Notes: generated by a model from the letters alone, not told the origin. Positions 46,882-56,825 are shown, numbered from the stretch's first letter. The stretch: DNA of 64,000 nt from Mesorhizobium sp. Z1-4 (GCF_004000235.1 NZ_RCIO01000005.1:168940-232939), one strand, 5' to 3'. Program-made: numbers and translations.

Positions 46882-47721
46882 ATGGATTTCAGGCTCGCGC
46901 CAACCGCCGAAGCTGAGGGCTACCGCCTGGAGGCTTTTGAAACGGTCGGCTCAACCAATGCGCTTGCGCTGGAACGCGCCGCAGAAGGCGACGCTGGCAA
47001 ACTCTGGCTAGTATCCGACTGTCAGGAGAGCGGTCGCGGCAGGCGCGGCCGGGCCTGGGCGACGCCCAAGGGCAATCTCGCCGCAACGCTGCTTCTCACC
47101 GGTATCGAAGATCTGAGTATGTCTTCCACACTGGGTTTTGTGGCCGGCCTGGCATTGGGCGATGCGCTGGACGCGGTCGCGCCCGAAGCCGATGTTGCCA
47201 TAGGTATTGACGGGGCCGGCGGCACGGGAGGTGCACGCAGCCCGCGCTTCGAGCTGAAATGGCCCAACGACGTGTTGGCAAAAGGCGCCAAGATGGCGGG
47301 TATCCTGCTGGAATCCGGCCGGTTGTCCGATGGCCGCTACGCTCTCGCGATCGGTATAGGTGTCAATGTGGTGGGCCATCCCTCCGACACACCATATCCG
47401 GCGACCTCGATTTCGGAACTGGGCGGACGCAGCACCGCCGCAGAGCTTTTTCTGGCTTTGTCGGATGCCTGGGTCGACAATATGCGCGGCTGGAATTCGG
47501 GCCGCGGCCTGCAGGTGATCCGGGATCGCTGGCTGAAAAGGGCGGCAGGTGTAGGCTCGGAAGTCGCGGTGCGATTGCATGGCGACATACTTCGCGGCAC
47601 ATTCGAGACTATCGACAATGAGTGCCGGCTCGTTGTGCGCGACCGGGCAGGGCGGACCCACCGCATTGCGGCAGGCGATGTTCATTTCGGCGCGGTGGCT
47701 TCGGCAGGCGCGGCAGGTTAA
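46882..47721 (+). CDS. birA: Biotin--[acetyl-CoA-carboxylase] ligase, without DNA-binding domain
   Basis: Attaches biotin through biotinyl-AMP to carboxylase carrier proteins. The 279-residue protein shows ETVGSTNALALERA, the biotin-binding GRGRRGRAWATPKGNLAATLLL (key part GRGRRGRAW), LKWPNDVLAKGAKMAGIL and GIGVNVVGHPSD. The N-terminal helix-turn-helix of E. coli BirA is absent, so it is an enzyme only and not a repressor. Its place after nuoN is common in rhizobia. Confidence 0.93.
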   Translation: MDFRLAPTAEAEGYRLEAFETVGSTNALALERAAEGDAGKLWLVSDCQESGRGRRGRAWATPKGNLAATLLLTGIEDLSMSSTLGFVAGLALGDALDAVAPEADVAIGIDGAGGTGGARSPRFELKWPNDVLAKGAKMAGILLESGRLSDGRYALAIGIGVNVVGHPSDTPYPATSISELGGRSTAAELFLALSDAWVDNMRGWNSGRGLQVIRDRWLKRAAGVGSEVAVRLHGDILRGTFETIDNECRLVVRDRAGRTHRIAAGDVHFGAVASAGAAG

Positions 47722-47730
47722 AGCGGGATC

Positions 47731-49404
47731 ATGGCAGGCAAGAACAAAGAAGCAGAACTGGTCTTTTGTCCGCTCGGCGGCGTCGGCGAAATCGGCATGA
47801 ACTTCGCCCTTTATGGATTCGGCCCGCCAAACAAGCGCGAATGGATCATCGTCGATTGCGGTGTGACGTTTCCCGATGCCACGCTGCCGGGCGTCGATCT
47901 GGTGCTTCCCGACATCCGCTTCATCGAGGAAGAGCTGGAGAATCTGCGCGGCATGGTGATCACGCACGCGCATGAAGATCATTACGGCGCGCTGCTGGCG
48001 CTTTGGCCGCGCCTCAAGGTCGAAACCTGGATGACGCCCTTCACGGCCGGCCTGCTGGAGGCCAAACGCCAGGGTGAGCGCGGCGCGCCCGATATTCCGG
48101 TGAAGATCTACAATGCGGGCGAAACCTTCCAGGTCGGTCCGTTCCAGGTCGAAGCGGTCGCGGTTACGCATTCCATCCCCGAACCGGTTTCGCTGGCCAT
48201 CACCTCGCCGCTGGGCACGGTGATCCATACTGGCGACTGGAAGATCGATCCGGAGCCCGAGATAGGTCCGCTTATCGACGAGCATCGCTTCAAGCAGCTC
48301 GGCGATGCGGGCGTGCTGGCGCTGATGTGCGATTCCACCAACGCCATGCGCGACGGTGAATCGCCCTCGGAAGAAGCAGTCGGCCGTTCCTTGCGCAAGC
48401 TGATTGAGGAAGCCGAGGGTCGCGTTGCGATCACCACTTTCTCTTCCAATGTCGGTCGCATTCGTTCAATCGCGGAAGCTGCGCGCGATGCCGGCCGCAA
48501 GGTGCTGGTTCTGGGCCGTTCGATGAAACGTGTCATCGATGTCGCCGGCGAACTGGGTTACCTCGATGGTCTGCCGCCATTCGTGTCGGAGGAGGATTAC
48601 GGTTACATCCCGCGCGATGAGATGACGATCATTTGCACGGGCAGCCAGGGCGAGTCGCGCGCCGCCCTCGCCAAGCTCGCACGTGAGGAGATGCGCGATC
48701 TGGCGCTGACCGCGGGCGACACGGTGATCTATTCATCGCGTGTGATCCCGGGAAACGAAAAGGCGATCCTGGCGGTCAAGAACGGGCTGATCGAGATGGG
48801 CATCCGCGTTATCGAGGATGACGATGCGCTGGTGCATGTGTCCGGCCATCCGCGCCGGAATGAACTCAAACGTATGTATGAATGGACGCGGCCGGATATC
48901 GTCGTCCCCGTGCATGGCGAGGCGGCCCATCTGGTCGCACAGGGTTCGCTGGCTGCGACCAGCGGTGTCCCCAATGTCGCGCAGGTGCGCAACGGAGATA
49001 TGCTGCGGCTGGCGCCGGGCGCGCCCGAGATCATCGACCAGGTCCCATTCGGCCGCATTTACAAGGACGGCGACCTGATCGGATCGGAAGAGGCGATGGG
49101 CGTGCGCGAAAGGCGCAAGCTTTCGTTCGCAGGTCATGTATCGGTGAATGTCATTCTCGACGACCGTTATGAACTCGCCGACGAACCGGATCTCGTGGCA
49201 ATCGGCGTCGCCAAGGCGGATGAGGCGGGGGTCGACCTTGAAGATATCATGATCGAAGCGGCGGAAAGCGCGGTGAACAGCATACCGCGTGCGAGGCGCA
49301 AGGACCTCGATCTTGTGGCCGAAGCGGTTCGCCGCGCGGTGCGCAATGCCTCCGATGACGCCTGGGGCAAAAAGCCGATTGCAACCGTTTTTGTTACGCG
49401 GTGA
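47731..49404 (+). CDS. rnj: Ribonuclease J
   Basis: A metallo-beta-lactamase/beta-CASP ribonuclease with 5'-3' exo- and endonuclease activity in RNA maturation and decay. The 557-residue protein shows CPLGGVGEIGMNFALYGFG, zinc motif ITHAHEDHYGAL, GDWKIDPEPE, LMCDSTNAMRDGESPSE and ICTGSQGESRAAL, plus the late HGEAAHL. Most alphaproteobacteria have RNase J alongside RNase E. It lies nine bases after birA. Confidence 0.95.
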   Translation: MAGKNKEAELVFCPLGGVGEIGMNFALYGFGPPNKREWIIVDCGVTFPDATLPGVDLVLPDIRFIEEELENLRGMVITHAHEDHYGALLALWPRLKVETWMTPFTAGLLEAKRQGERGAPDIPVKIYNAGETFQVGPFQVEAVAVTHSIPEPVSLAITSPLGTVIHTGDWKIDPEPEIGPLIDEHRFKQLGDAGVLALMCDSTNAMRDGESPSEEAVGRSLRKLIEEAEGRVAITTFSSNVGRIRSIAEAARDAGRKVLVLGRSMKRVIDVAGELGYLDGLPPFVSEEDYGYIPRDEMTIICTGSQGESRAALAKLAREEMRDLALTAGDTVIYSSRVIPGNEKAILAVKNGLIEMGIRVIEDDDALVHVSGHPRRNELKRMYEWTRPDIVVPVHGEAAHLVAQGSLAATSGVPNVAQVRNGDMLRLAPGAPEIIDQVPFGRIYKDGDLIGSEEAMGVRERRKLSFAGHVSVNVILDDRYELADEPDLVAIGVAKADEAGVDLEDIMIEAAESAVNSIPRARRKDLDLVAEAVRRAVRNASDDAWGKKPIATVFVTR

Positions 49405-49528
49405 ATTGTGAATGGATGTTCAGTGCACTGCATAGCGCCATAAACGACGCGGGGGCCGCCGGTCGGGCCTTCGGTGACTTGCTGCTCACCATTCACTGTT
49501 GACCACTCACTGCTCAACCGGAGCAACC

Positions 49529-49933
49529 ATGCTTGGACGCCTCAACCACGTCGCTATCGCCGTCCCCGATCTCGAAGCTGCCGTCGCCTCGTACCGCGAT
49601 CGGCTTGGCGCAGCGGTATCGGCCCCGCAGGCCTTGCCCGAACATGGCGTGACGGTGGTGTTCGTGGAACTCGCCAACACCAAGGTCGAACTGCTGGAGC
49701 CTCTGGGCGAGGGCTCGCCGATAGCTGCGTTCCTGGAGCGCAACTCTGCCGGCGGCATGCACCACATCTGCTACGAAGTGGATGACATTATCGCGGCGCG
49801 CGACCAGCTCAGGGCCGGAGGCGCCCGTGTGCTGGGCGACGGCGAGCCGAAGACCGGTGCGCATGGCAAGCCGGTTCTGTTTCTGCACCCGAAGGATTTT
49901 CAGGGCACGCTGGTGGAGCTTGAACAGATATGA
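49529..49933 (+). CDS. mce: Methylmalonyl-CoA epimerase
   Basis: A VOC-fold enzyme that interconverts (2S)- and (2R)-methylmalonyl-CoA in propionate metabolism. The 134-residue protein shows LGRLNHVAIAVPDLEAAVASY (metal His), AFLERNSAGGMHHICYEVDD and the C-terminal FLHPKDFQGTLVELEQ with the catalytic and metal Glu. The ATG at 49529 gives the family start; an in-frame ATG at 49499 is less likely. Confidence 0.92.
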   Translation: MLGRLNHVAIAVPDLEAAVASYRDRLGAAVSAPQALPEHGVTVVFVELANTKVELLEPLGEGSPIAAFLERNSAGGMHHICYEVDDIIAARDQLRAGGARVLGDGEPKTGAHGKPVLFLHPKDFQGTLVELEQI

Positions 49934-50196
49934 GCTGGATTTCGGCTGTGGCCATCTATTTCATCATCTGGTGGGTGGTGCTCTTCGTGGCGCTGCCCTT
50001 CGGCTTGCAAACGCAGGACGAGGATCATGACGTCACGTTGGGGACTGTGCCGAGCGCACCGCGCGGCCCGCATGTCGCCCGTGCTCTGCTCAGAACCACC
50101 ATCGTTTCGGCTCTGATTTTTGCGCTGTTTTATGTCGCGGTCGTCGTATTCGATTTTGGGCTGGATAGCCTGCCGCGTATCGCGCCGACCCGCTGA
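49930..50196 (+). CDS. DUF1467 small membrane protein
   Basis: An 88-residue protein with two membrane helices (ISAVAIYFIIWWVVLFVALPFGL and TTIVSALIFALFYVAVVVF) around a short charged loop (QTQDEDHDVTLGTVPSAPRGP). This is the DUF1467 pattern, a family of unknown role found between mce and proS in Rhizobiales. It overlaps the mce stop by four bases (ATGA), so the two are translationally coupled. Confidence 0.9.
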   Translation: MSWISAVAIYFIIWWVVLFVALPFGLQTQDEDHDVTLGTVPSAPRGPHVARALLRTTIVSALIFALFYVAVVVFDFGLDSLPRIAPTR

Positions 50197-50224
50197 GCGC
50201 TGCAGGACCGAACTTTCAACTGCA

Positions 50225-50253
50225 CAAAAAAAATGCAAGGCATAAAGCCTTGC
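50225..50253 (-). terminator. Rho-independent terminator on the minus strand
   Basis: A 7-bp perfect stem GCAAGGC / GCCTTGC (50235-50253) with a run of A to its left, read as eight or more U on the minus strand. It could also weakly stop the plus-strand DUF1467 transcript, but the U-run faces the minus direction, where no gene is recognised upstream. Confidence 0.75.
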
Positions 50254-50606
50254 AGTTAAACGCGTCCGATCCTTCTCCATTTATGGCGGCTGCGAGTTAT
50301 CGCGCCTGGATCGCATCCTCCCAAGACTTTGACCGCGTATGGGAACGGAATTGATTTTCCGCCCTCTCGTTATGCGCGGAACACTAGACCAACAGCGTTT
50401 CTAAAGTCACGAAAAATGTTGCTTTCAGAATGAGCTTTCTGTGCTGCAATGCACAATTATTCTCCAATCTCTGCTTCCTGTTCGGGCACTTCGTGCGTGC
50501 AAGGGTTCGGGTTCCCATGCTGCCATGAAATAGCTATGAAGCGCATGCACCTGGATCGCGCCTGCTGCGATTCTCGAGCCTGAAATTTCACACACATGGA
50601 CATTCG
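50254..50606. other. Intergenic region before proS, possible minus-strand small RNA
   Basis: About 350 bases hold no protein that I can support on either strand. Given the orphan minus-strand terminator at 50225-50253, a minus-strand small RNA ending there is possible. The region should also contain the proS promoter. Small open frames on the minus strand lack family features and a ribosome site. Confidence 0.35.
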
Positions 50607-51932
50607 ATGCGACTGTCGCGCTACTTCCTGCCCATCCTGAAAGAAACTCCGCGTGAGGCCGAAATCGTTTCGCATCGGCTGATGCTGCGCGCCGGCATGA
50701 TCCGCCAGCAGGCAGCAGGTTCATTTTCCTGGCTGCCGCTTGGAAAGCGCGTGCTCGACAAGGTGTGCCGCATCATTCGCGAGGAGCAGGACCGTTCGGG
50801 CGCTCAGGAAATCCTGATGCCGACGATCCAGTCCGCCGACCTTTGGCGCGAGAGCGATCGCTACGACGACTACGGCAAGGAGATGCTGCGCATCACCGAC
50901 CGCCACGAGCGCGATATGCTGTACGGTCCGACCAACGAGGAGATGGTGACGGATATCTTCCGTGCCTATGTAAAATCGTATCGCGACTTGCCGCTCAACC
51001 TCTACCACATCCAGTGGAAGTTCCGCGACGAGGTGCGCCCCCGCTTCGGCGTCATGCGCAGCCGCGAATTCCTGATGAAGGACGCCTATTCTTTCGACCT
51101 CGACTACGAGGGCGCAAGGGCGGCCTACAACCGCATGTTCGTGGCCTATCTGCGCACTTTCGAACGCGTCGGCATGAAAGCCATTCCGATGCGTGCGGAG
51201 ACCGGCCCGATCGGCGGCGATCTCAGCCACGAGTTCATCATCCTTGCCGACACCGGCGAAAGCGCCGTCTTCTGCCATCGCGACTATCTGGATATCGCTG
51301 TGCCGGGCGCGGACGTGAATTTCGGCGATGACGCGACGATTGCGAAGATCGTCAGCGACTGGACCGCGCCCTATGCGGCCACCGATGAAATGCATGACGA
51401 GGAAGCCTGGTCGAAAGTCGCCGACGGCGACAGGCTCGCCGCGCGCGGCATCGAGGTTGGCCACATCTTTCACTTCGGCGACAAATACTCCAAGCCGATG
51501 AAGGCGAGCGTGACCGGCCCCGACGGCAAGGAACATTTCGTTTCCATGGGCTCCTACGGCATCGGCCCGAGCCGGCTCGTGGCTGCGATCATCGAGGCGA
51601 GCCATGACGACAACGGCATTATCTGGCCGGCATCTGTGGCCCCATTCGACGTGGCGCTCATCAATATGAAACCGGGCGACGCGGATTGCGACCGCGTTGC
51701 GGGTGAGGTGGAAGCCGCGCTTCAGGCCGTGGGCATGGACGTGCTCTACGACGACACCGACCAGCGCGCTGGCGGCAAATTTGCCACCGCCGACCTGATC
51801 GGCCTGCCGTGGCAGGTGATCGTCGGGCCGCGCAGTGCCGCGGCCGGTGAGGTCGAGATCAAGAACCGGGCGACCGGCGAGCGCGATACCGTGCCCGCCG
51901 CCAATGTCGTGGCAAGGCTGAACGCCGGATGA
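50607..51932 (+). CDS. proS: Prolyl-tRNA synthetase, short alphaproteobacterial form
   Basis: A class II synthetase charging tRNA-Pro (441 residues). Motif 2 is in [28 protein letters not shown] (key part [18 protein letters not shown]), the proline-binding [11 protein letters not shown] comes before, and motif 3 is [16 protein letters not shown]. The anticodon-binding domain is at the end. The large editing insertion (INS domain) found in E. coli ProRS is missing, as in other Alphaproteobacteria, so mischarged Ala-tRNA-Pro must be cleared by a free-standing editing protein elsewhere. lolC overlaps its end by four bases. Confidence 0.95.
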   Translation: MRLSRYFLPILKETPREAEIVSHRLMLRAGMIRQQAAGSFSWLPLGKRVLDKVCRIIREEQDRSGAQEILMPTIQSADLWRESDRYDDYGKEMLRITDRHERDMLYGPTNEEMVTDIFRAYVKSYRDLPLNLYHIQWKFRDEVRPRFGVMRSREFLMKDAYSFDLDYEGARAAYNRMFVAYLRTFERVGMKAIPMRAETGPIGGDLSHEFIILADTGESAVFCHRDYLDIAVPGADVNFGDDATIAKIVSDWTAPYAATDEMHDEEAWSKVADGDRLAARGIEVGHIFHFGDKYSKPMKASVTGPDGKEHFVSMGSYGIGPSRLVAAIIEASHDDNGIIWPASVAPFDVALINMKPGDADCDRVAGEVEAALQAVGMDVLYDDTDQRAGGKFATADLIGLPWQVIVGPRSAAAGEVEIKNRATGERDTVPAANVVARLNAG

Positions 51933-53209
51933 GCGAAACCGCAACCGCAGCCGGCGCCGGGCCGTTTTCGGCTTTCGAGCGCATGATGGCCTGGCGCTAT
52001 CTGCGCTCGCGCCGCAAGGAGGCGGTGATTTCGGTTATCGCCTCGATCTCCTTTGTCGGCATCATGCTCGGCGTCGCAACGCTGATCATCGTCATGGCGG
52101 TGATGAACGGTTTCCGGACCGAACTTCTGACCCGCATCCTGGGCATCAACGGCCATCTCATCCTGCAGCCGATCGACCGGCCGCTGGACGACTATGCCGA
52201 GGTCGCGAAACGTATCGAAGGGGTCGAGGGCGTGAGCTACGCGATCCCGCTGATCGAAGGTCAGGCGCTTGCTTCCGGGCGCACAGGGCCCGGCACCGGT
52301 GCGCTGGTGCGCGGTGTGCGTGCGGAGGACCTGGAAAAGATCACGCTCGTCTGGAACAATGTGCGTCACGGCGAACTCGTCGGTTTCGCGGCGGGCGGGG
52401 GTGTGGCGATCGGCACCCGCATGGCGGACAATCTCGGCCTAACCGTTGGCGACCCGCTCACAATCGTAACGCCCGACGGCGACATAACCCCATTCGGCAC
52501 CACGCCGCGCGTCAAGTCTTATCCCGTCACCGCTATCTTCGAGATCGGTATGTCGGAATATGACAGCTCGGTCGTCTTTATGCCGTTTGAGGAGGCCCAG
52601 CTCTATTTCAATCAGGAGGGCGTGGCGCAGTCGATCGAGGTTTTCGTGGACGACCCTGACGACATCGCCGACCTGCAACCGACGATCACGGATGCCGCGC
52701 AGCGTCAGCTCTTCTCAATTGACTGGCGCCAGCGCAACCAGACCTTCTTCTCCGCGCTCCAGGTGGAACGCAATGTGATGTTCATGATCCTGACGCTGAT
52801 CGTTCTGGTGGCCGCGCTCAACATCATTTCGGGCATGATCATGCTGGTGAAGGACAAGGGCCGCGACATCGCGATCCTGCGCACCATGGGTGCCACAAGC
52901 GGCTCGGTTCTGCGCATTTTCCTGATGACCGGGGCGGCGATCGGTGTCACCGGCACGATCGCCGGCGTGATCCTTGGTGTGGTTGTGTGCCTTAATGTGG
53001 AATCCATCCGCCAGTTTCTGTCCTGGCTGTCGGACACTACGCTGTTCAACCCCGAGCTCTATTTCCTGTCGCAGCTGCCGGCGAAAATGGACTCAACGGA
53101 GACCGTCATGGTCATCCTGATGGCCCTGCTTCTTTCATTCGCCGCGACCGTCTTTCCGGCATGGCGGGCAGCGAAACTCGATCCGGTCGACGCGCTGAGG
53201 TACGAATGA
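51929..53209 (+). CDS. lolC: Lipoprotein-releasing ABC transporter permease LolC/E
   Basis: An inner-membrane permease that extracts outer-membrane lipoproteins and hands them to LolA (426 residues). The N-terminus [22 protein letters not shown] leads to helix 1 ([19 protein letters not shown]). A large periplasmic domain follows, then three C-terminal helices ([40 protein letters not shown]; and one before [18 protein letters not shown]). Only one permease gene is present here; alphaproteobacteria commonly use a single LolF-like permease as a homodimer. Its stop overlaps the lolD start. Confidence 0.93.
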   Translation: MSETATAAGAGPFSAFERMMAWRYLRSRRKEAVISVIASISFVGIMLGVATLIIVMAVMNGFRTELLTRILGINGHLILQPIDRPLDDYAEVAKRIEGVEGVSYAIPLIEGQALASGRTGPGTGALVRGVRAEDLEKITLVWNNVRHGELVGFAAGGGVAIGTRMADNLGLTVGDPLTIVTPDGDITPFGTTPRVKSYPVTAIFEIGMSEYDSSVVFMPFEEAQLYFNQEGVAQSIEVFVDDPDDIADLQPTITDAAQRQLFSIDWRQRNQTFFSALQVERNVMFMILTLIVLVAALNIISGMIMLVKDKGRDIAILRTMGATSGSVLRIFLMTGAAIGVTGTIAGVILGVVVCLNVESIRQFLSWLSDTTLFNPELYFLSQLPAKMDSTETVMVILMALLLSFAATVFPAWRAAKLDPVDALRYE

Positions 53210-53889
53210 GCGCCAATCACGCGCTGGAGCTTCGCGACGTAAAGCGCCACTATCATCAGGGGGCGCGCACGCTCGCCGTGCTCGACGACGCCAATCTGGC
53301 CATCGAACCAGGCGAGATGGTGGCGCTGGTAGCGCCCTCAGGCGCCGGTAAATCGACGCTGCTGCATCTGGCCGGTCTGCTCGAACAGCCTGACGGCGGC
53401 GATGTTTTCGTCGGCGGTACAGCCTGCGGCCGCCTTTCGGATGATGAGCGAACGGCGATCCGCCGCAACCAGATCGGATTCGTCTACCAGTTCCATCACC
53501 TGCTGCCGGAATTCTCCGCGCTCGAAAACATCATGATCCCCCAGCTGGTGCGCGGCCTCACCGAGGCCGAAGCAACCGAACGCGCGACGCAGCTTCTGGA
53601 CTATATGAAGATCGGCCACCGCGCCGATCATCGGCCGCCGGAATTGTCAGGCGGCGAACAGCAGCGTGTGGCGATTGCGCGCGCGGTGGCGAATGCGCCT
53701 CTGCTGCTTCTGGCCGACGAACCGACCGGCAATCTCGATCCGCAGACCGCCGGTTACGTGTTCGATGCGCTGGAAGCGCTGGTTCAGCAGTCGGGTCTTT
53801 CCGCCTTGATCGTCACCCACAATTACGATCTTGCTGCCCGCATGGACCGCCGCGTGACAATCGCCGAGGGCAAGATCAAACCAGCCTGA
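53206..53889 (+). CDS. lolD: Lipoprotein-releasing ABC transporter ATPase
   Basis: The ATPase that powers the LolC/E permease (227 residues). Walker A is APSGAGKST, with Ala in place of the common first Gly. The Q-loop region is [18 protein letters not shown], a LolD/MacB-type signature. The ABC signature is [14 protein letters not shown] and Walker B is [13 protein letters not shown]. The ATG at 53206 overlaps the lolC stop by four bases. Confidence 0.95.
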   Translation: MSANHALELRDVKRHYHQGARTLAVLDDANLAIEPGEMVALVAPSGAGKSTLLHLAGLLEQPDGGDVFVGGTACGRLSDDERTAIRRNQIGFVYQFHHLLPEFSALENIMIPQLVRGLTEAEATERATQLLDYMKIGHRADHRPPELSGGEQQRVAIARAVANAPLLLLADEPTGNLDPQTAGYVFDALEALVQQSGLSALIVTHNYDLAARMDRRVTIAEGKIKPA

Positions 53890-54011
53890 CCGCACTAGGT
53901 CGGGTCGCTGCCGAAGGGATGCCGCCAGCGGGACTCTGGCCGCCCACTCGATGCCTGTTAATGTCCGGTTTACCAACGAAACCGTGCCGCGGTGCGCTGG
54001 CGGCTTGTGGC

Positions 54012-54040
54012 TTGACGAGTGAACAATAATAGAACAAAAT
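54012..54040 (+). promoter_or_regulatory. Sigma-70-type promoter with embedded LexA (SOS) box
   Basis: TTGACG (54012-54017) and CAAAAT (54035-54040) are 17 bases apart. Between them lies GAAC-AATAATA-GAAC (54021-54035), an exact match to the alphaproteobacterial LexA operator GTTC-N7-GTTC read on the other strand. A LexA dimer here would cover the promoter spacer. The site is 29 bases before the microprotein ATG. LexA consensus is established for rhizobia, Caulobacter and Rhodobacter; binding here is inferred. Confidence 0.72.
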
Positions 54041-54068
54041 ACGTACATAACAGGATTTGGAGGATGTT

Positions 54069-54155
54069 ATGGACGATTTTATCCAGGACGCGGCTTCCCT
54101 TTTGTCCATCGGCGGTTTTGTGCTCATCATGGCGATGTGGCTCGGCGCGATCTGA
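54069..54155 (+). CDS. 28-residue membrane microprotein, SOS-controlled (SidA-like candidate)
   Basis: A tiny gene with an ideal GGAGG (54059-54063) five bases before its ATG. The peptide begins MDDFIQDAASLLSIGG, an acidic amphipathic start, and continues as one membrane helix (GFVLIMAMWLGAI). Size, topology and the LexA box in its promoter recall Caulobacter SidA, a 29-residue inner-membrane SOS protein that blocks division through FtsW/FtsN. That match is by properties only; I have no alignment. It lies 179 bases after lolD and faces ggt tail-to-tail with 29 bases between. Confidence 0.68.
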   Translation: MDDFIQDAASLLSIGGFVLIMAMWLGAI

Positions 54156-54184
54156 TTTTTGAGGCGTGAAAGCGTCCCTCGCGC

Positions 54185-55939
54185 TTAGTCGCCGAGCACC
54201 ACGCCTTCGCGGCGCGGGTCCGCGCCGCCCTCGAGTCCGTCTGCGGTGATAGCGATACCGTGCAGGCCCGAGTTCATGTCTCGAATGCTGACTTCATACC
54301 CAAGCGCTTCGAGTTCGGGCGCCAGTGCTTCGGCGGGTGTGCCCGCCTCGATGTCGTAGCGGCCGAAACGGTTGGCCAGATGCGGCAGCGAAATCGCCTG
54401 CTGCATATCCATGTTCCAGTCGATCAGCGCGATGATGGTCCTGGCGACATAGGGGATGATGGCGCTGCCGCCGGGCGACCCCAGTGCAAATATCGGCTTG
54501 CCGTCTTTCAGGACGATGGTCGGTGACATGGACGAGCGTGGCCGTTTGCCGGGCTCGACGCGGTTCGCGACATCCGCACCGTCCGACTGCGGGCGGAACG
54601 AGAAGTCGGTGAGCTGGTTGTTGAGCAGGAAGCCCGCCGCCATCTGGCGCGAGCCGAACGCGTTTTCGATCGAGCTTGTCATGGACGCAATGTTGCCGGC
54701 GCTGTCCATGATCGTGAAATGCGATGTCGACAGCATTTCGAAGCTGAACCCGTCGATCCTGAGTTCCGCTTTCTTCCATGGCGGTTCGCCGGCGCCGACT
54801 GCGTCGCCGTGCAGGGCATCAGGGCGCCGCACCAGCGCTGCGCGGTCCTTCAGATACGCCGGATCGAGAAGTCCTTCAGGCAGATCGACGAAATCGCTGT
54901 CGGCCATGTAGCGGCCACGGTCGGCAAAAGCGAGGCGGGTCGCGTCTGCGATGATGCGCCAGCTTTCCGGATCGTCCGGTCCAAGCGTTGCGATGTCGAA
55001 ATGCGACACCATGCCGAGTATCTGGCCGATTGTGAGCGCACCGGAGGAGGGCGGTCCCATGCCGCAGACTTCGTAACCGCGATATGGCGGACAGACGGCT
55101 GAGCGCTCCTTCGCTTCGTAGGCTGAAAGGTCGGGCGCTGCGAGCAGTCCAGGGTTCGCCGGGTGTGCCGCAACCGCCGCCACGATCTGGTCGGCGATCG
55201 GCCCCTCGTAAAAAGCTTTGGCTCCACCGCTCGCCAGCGCGGCAAGCGTCTCCGCATAGTCCGGGTTGCTCAGGATCGCGCCCACGGCCGGCGGAGCGCC
55301 GGCGTCATCGAGAAAATAGTCGCGGGCTGCCGCCTGGCCGACGATCCGCTCACGGTCGCCGGCGATCAGCGCATTGAGGCGCGGCGTGACGGCGAAACCG
55401 CGGCGGGCAAGTTCGATGGCCGGTTGAAGTACCTCGGCCCATGCAAGCTTGCCGTGGCTGTCATGTATCTTCGCCATCAGTGCAACCACGCCAGGCGTAC
55501 CGACCGAGCGTCCGCCGACCACGGCATCGAAGAACTTCAGTGGTTCGCCATTCGCGCCCAGAAAAAGCTCCGGCGTAGCCGCGGCAGGCGCCGTTTCGCG
55601 CCCGTCGATAGTGGTCACGGTGCCGTATGCGGCGTCATACCAGACGAGAAACGCACCGCCGCCAAGCCCGGAGGATTGCGGCTCGACAAGTCCAAGTACC
55701 GTCTGCACCGCCACCAATGCATCCGCGGCGCTGCCGCCGGCACGCAAGATTTCGACGCCAGCCTGTGCTGCGAGCGGGTGAGCGGCGGCCACCATCTGCC
55801 GCTCGGCGCGAACGATCTGCCGCGTGGAGCTGCCGGTGGCGGCTTCGGGTGCAACGGCGTCCGCTGCCTGCTGGGCGGGGGCGTTGGTTGAAACACAAAG
55901 GGTGAGGGCGCAGACGAACGAAACGAAAAGGCGTTGCAT
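54185..55939 (-). CDS. ggt: Gamma-glutamyltranspeptidase
   Basis: A periplasmic Ntn-hydrolase that cleaves glutathione and other gamma-glutamyl compounds (584 residues). A signal peptide (RLFVSFVCALTLCVSTNAPA) is followed by the large-subunit part with GGGAFLVWYDAAYGTVTTIDGRE. The autoprocessing and catalytic threonine aligns to Thr405 in STSHFTIMD, then NIASMTSSIENAFGS and FLLNNQLTDFSF and LGSPGGSAIIPYV. The ATG at 55939 is chosen because it starts the signal peptide; the open frame upstream runs into lipB. It is 20 bases downstream of lipB. Confidence 0.93.
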   Translation of the reverse strand: MQRLFVSFVCALTLCVSTNAPAQQAADAVAPEAATGSSTRQIVRAERQMVAAAHPLAAQAGVEILRAGGSAADALVAVQTVLGLVEPQSSGLGGGAFLVWYDAAYGTVTTIDGRETAPAAATPELFLGANGEPLKFFDAVVGGRSVGTPGVVALMAKIHDSHGKLAWAEVLQPAIELARRGFAVTPRLNALIAGDRERIVGQAAARDYFLDDAGAPPAVGAILSNPDYAETLAALASGGAKAFYEGPIADQIVAAVAAHPANPGLLAAPDLSAYEAKERSAVCPPYRGYEVCGMGPPSSGALTIGQILGMVSHFDIATLGPDDPESWRIIADATRLAFADRGRYMADSDFVDLPEGLLDPAYLKDRAALVRRPDALHGDAVGAGEPPWKKAELRIDGFSFEMLSTSHFTIMDSAGNIASMTSSIENAFGSRQMAAGFLLNNQLTDFSFRPQSDGADVANRVEPGKRPRSSMSPTIVLKDGKPIFALGSPGGSAIIPYVARTIIALIDWNMDMQQAISLPHLANRFGRYDIEAGTPAEALAPELEALGYEVSIRDMNSGLHGIAITADGLEGGADPRREGVVLGD

Positions 55940-55959
55940 GGCTTTCACTCCCTGTCGGT

Positions 55960-56670
55960 TCAGCCTGCCACGGGTCCGAACACCTCTTCGAAGGCCGCTT
56001 TCAGGTGCTGGTCGAACTCCGGCATGGTGATCGGCAGGCCGAGATCGACCAGGCTGGTGACACCGTGTTCGCGCACGCCACACGGCACGATGCCGCCGAA
56101 ATGCGACAGTTCCGGCTCGATATTTATTGCGATGCCGTGAAAGCTCACCCAGCGCCGCAGTCGAATGCCGATGGCGGCAATCTTGTCTTCCGCAGCCGCA
56201 CCACCAGGTAGCGGCGGCTTGTCCGGCCGGACGACCCAGACACCCACCCGGTCGTTGCGGATTTCGCCGCGCACATTGACGCGGTCGAGCGCGCCGATGA
56301 GCCAGCTTTCCAGCGCGCCGACAAATGCACGTACATCCTGTCGCCGTCGCTTGAGGTCTAGCATAACATAGGCCACGCGCTGGCCGGGGCCGTGATAGGT
56401 GTATTCGCCGCCGCGACCGGTTTCGAAAACGGGAAACGCACCGGGATCGACGAGGTCGGCCGGTTTTGCGCTGGTGCCGGCGGTGTAAAGCGGCGGGTGC
56501 TCGACAAGCCAGACCCGTTCGCGCGCTTCGCCGGCATGGATTGCCGCGGCCAGCAGCTCCATCGTTTCAACGGCGGTTTCGTACTGTGTCAGGCCGGGTG
56601 CAACGACCCACTCCACGGGCGGCGAGCCGGCGGCGGCAAAGAAAGTGGAACTGGCCAGTCGGTCGAGCAT
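55960..56670 (-). CDS. lipB: Octanoyl-[acyl-carrier-protein]:protein octanoyltransferase
   Basis: Transfers octanoate from ACP to lipoyl domains, the first step of lipoate synthesis (236 residues). Shown by [61 protein letters not shown] and the acyl-thioester cysteine in [16 protein letters not shown]. It is co-directional with ggt and may share a transcript. Confidence 0.96.
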   Translation of the reverse strand: MLDRLASSTFFAAAGSPPVEWVVAPGLTQYETAVETMELLAAAIHAGEARERVWLVEHPPLYTAGTSAKPADLVDPGAFPVFETGRGGEYTYHGPGQRVAYVMLDLKRRRQDVRAFVGALESWLIGALDRVNVRGEIRNDRVGVWVVRPDKPPLPGGAAAEDKIAAIGIRLRRWVSFHGIAINIEPELSHFGGIVPCGVREHGVTSLVDLGLPITMPEFDQHLKAAFEEVFGPVAG

Positions 56671-56825
56671 GCAAACACTCCGGACGTACCGACATATGGC
56701 GCTTTACACTCCTTACGTCCACCCGCCGCTTTGGCGAGGCGCTTTGCCGGATGGGGTTTGAATCGCGTGCGCGGAAAAGCCGACTGGCATGCCCTCATCG
56801 CACTTGTTTTGAGGTATTCGATTTG

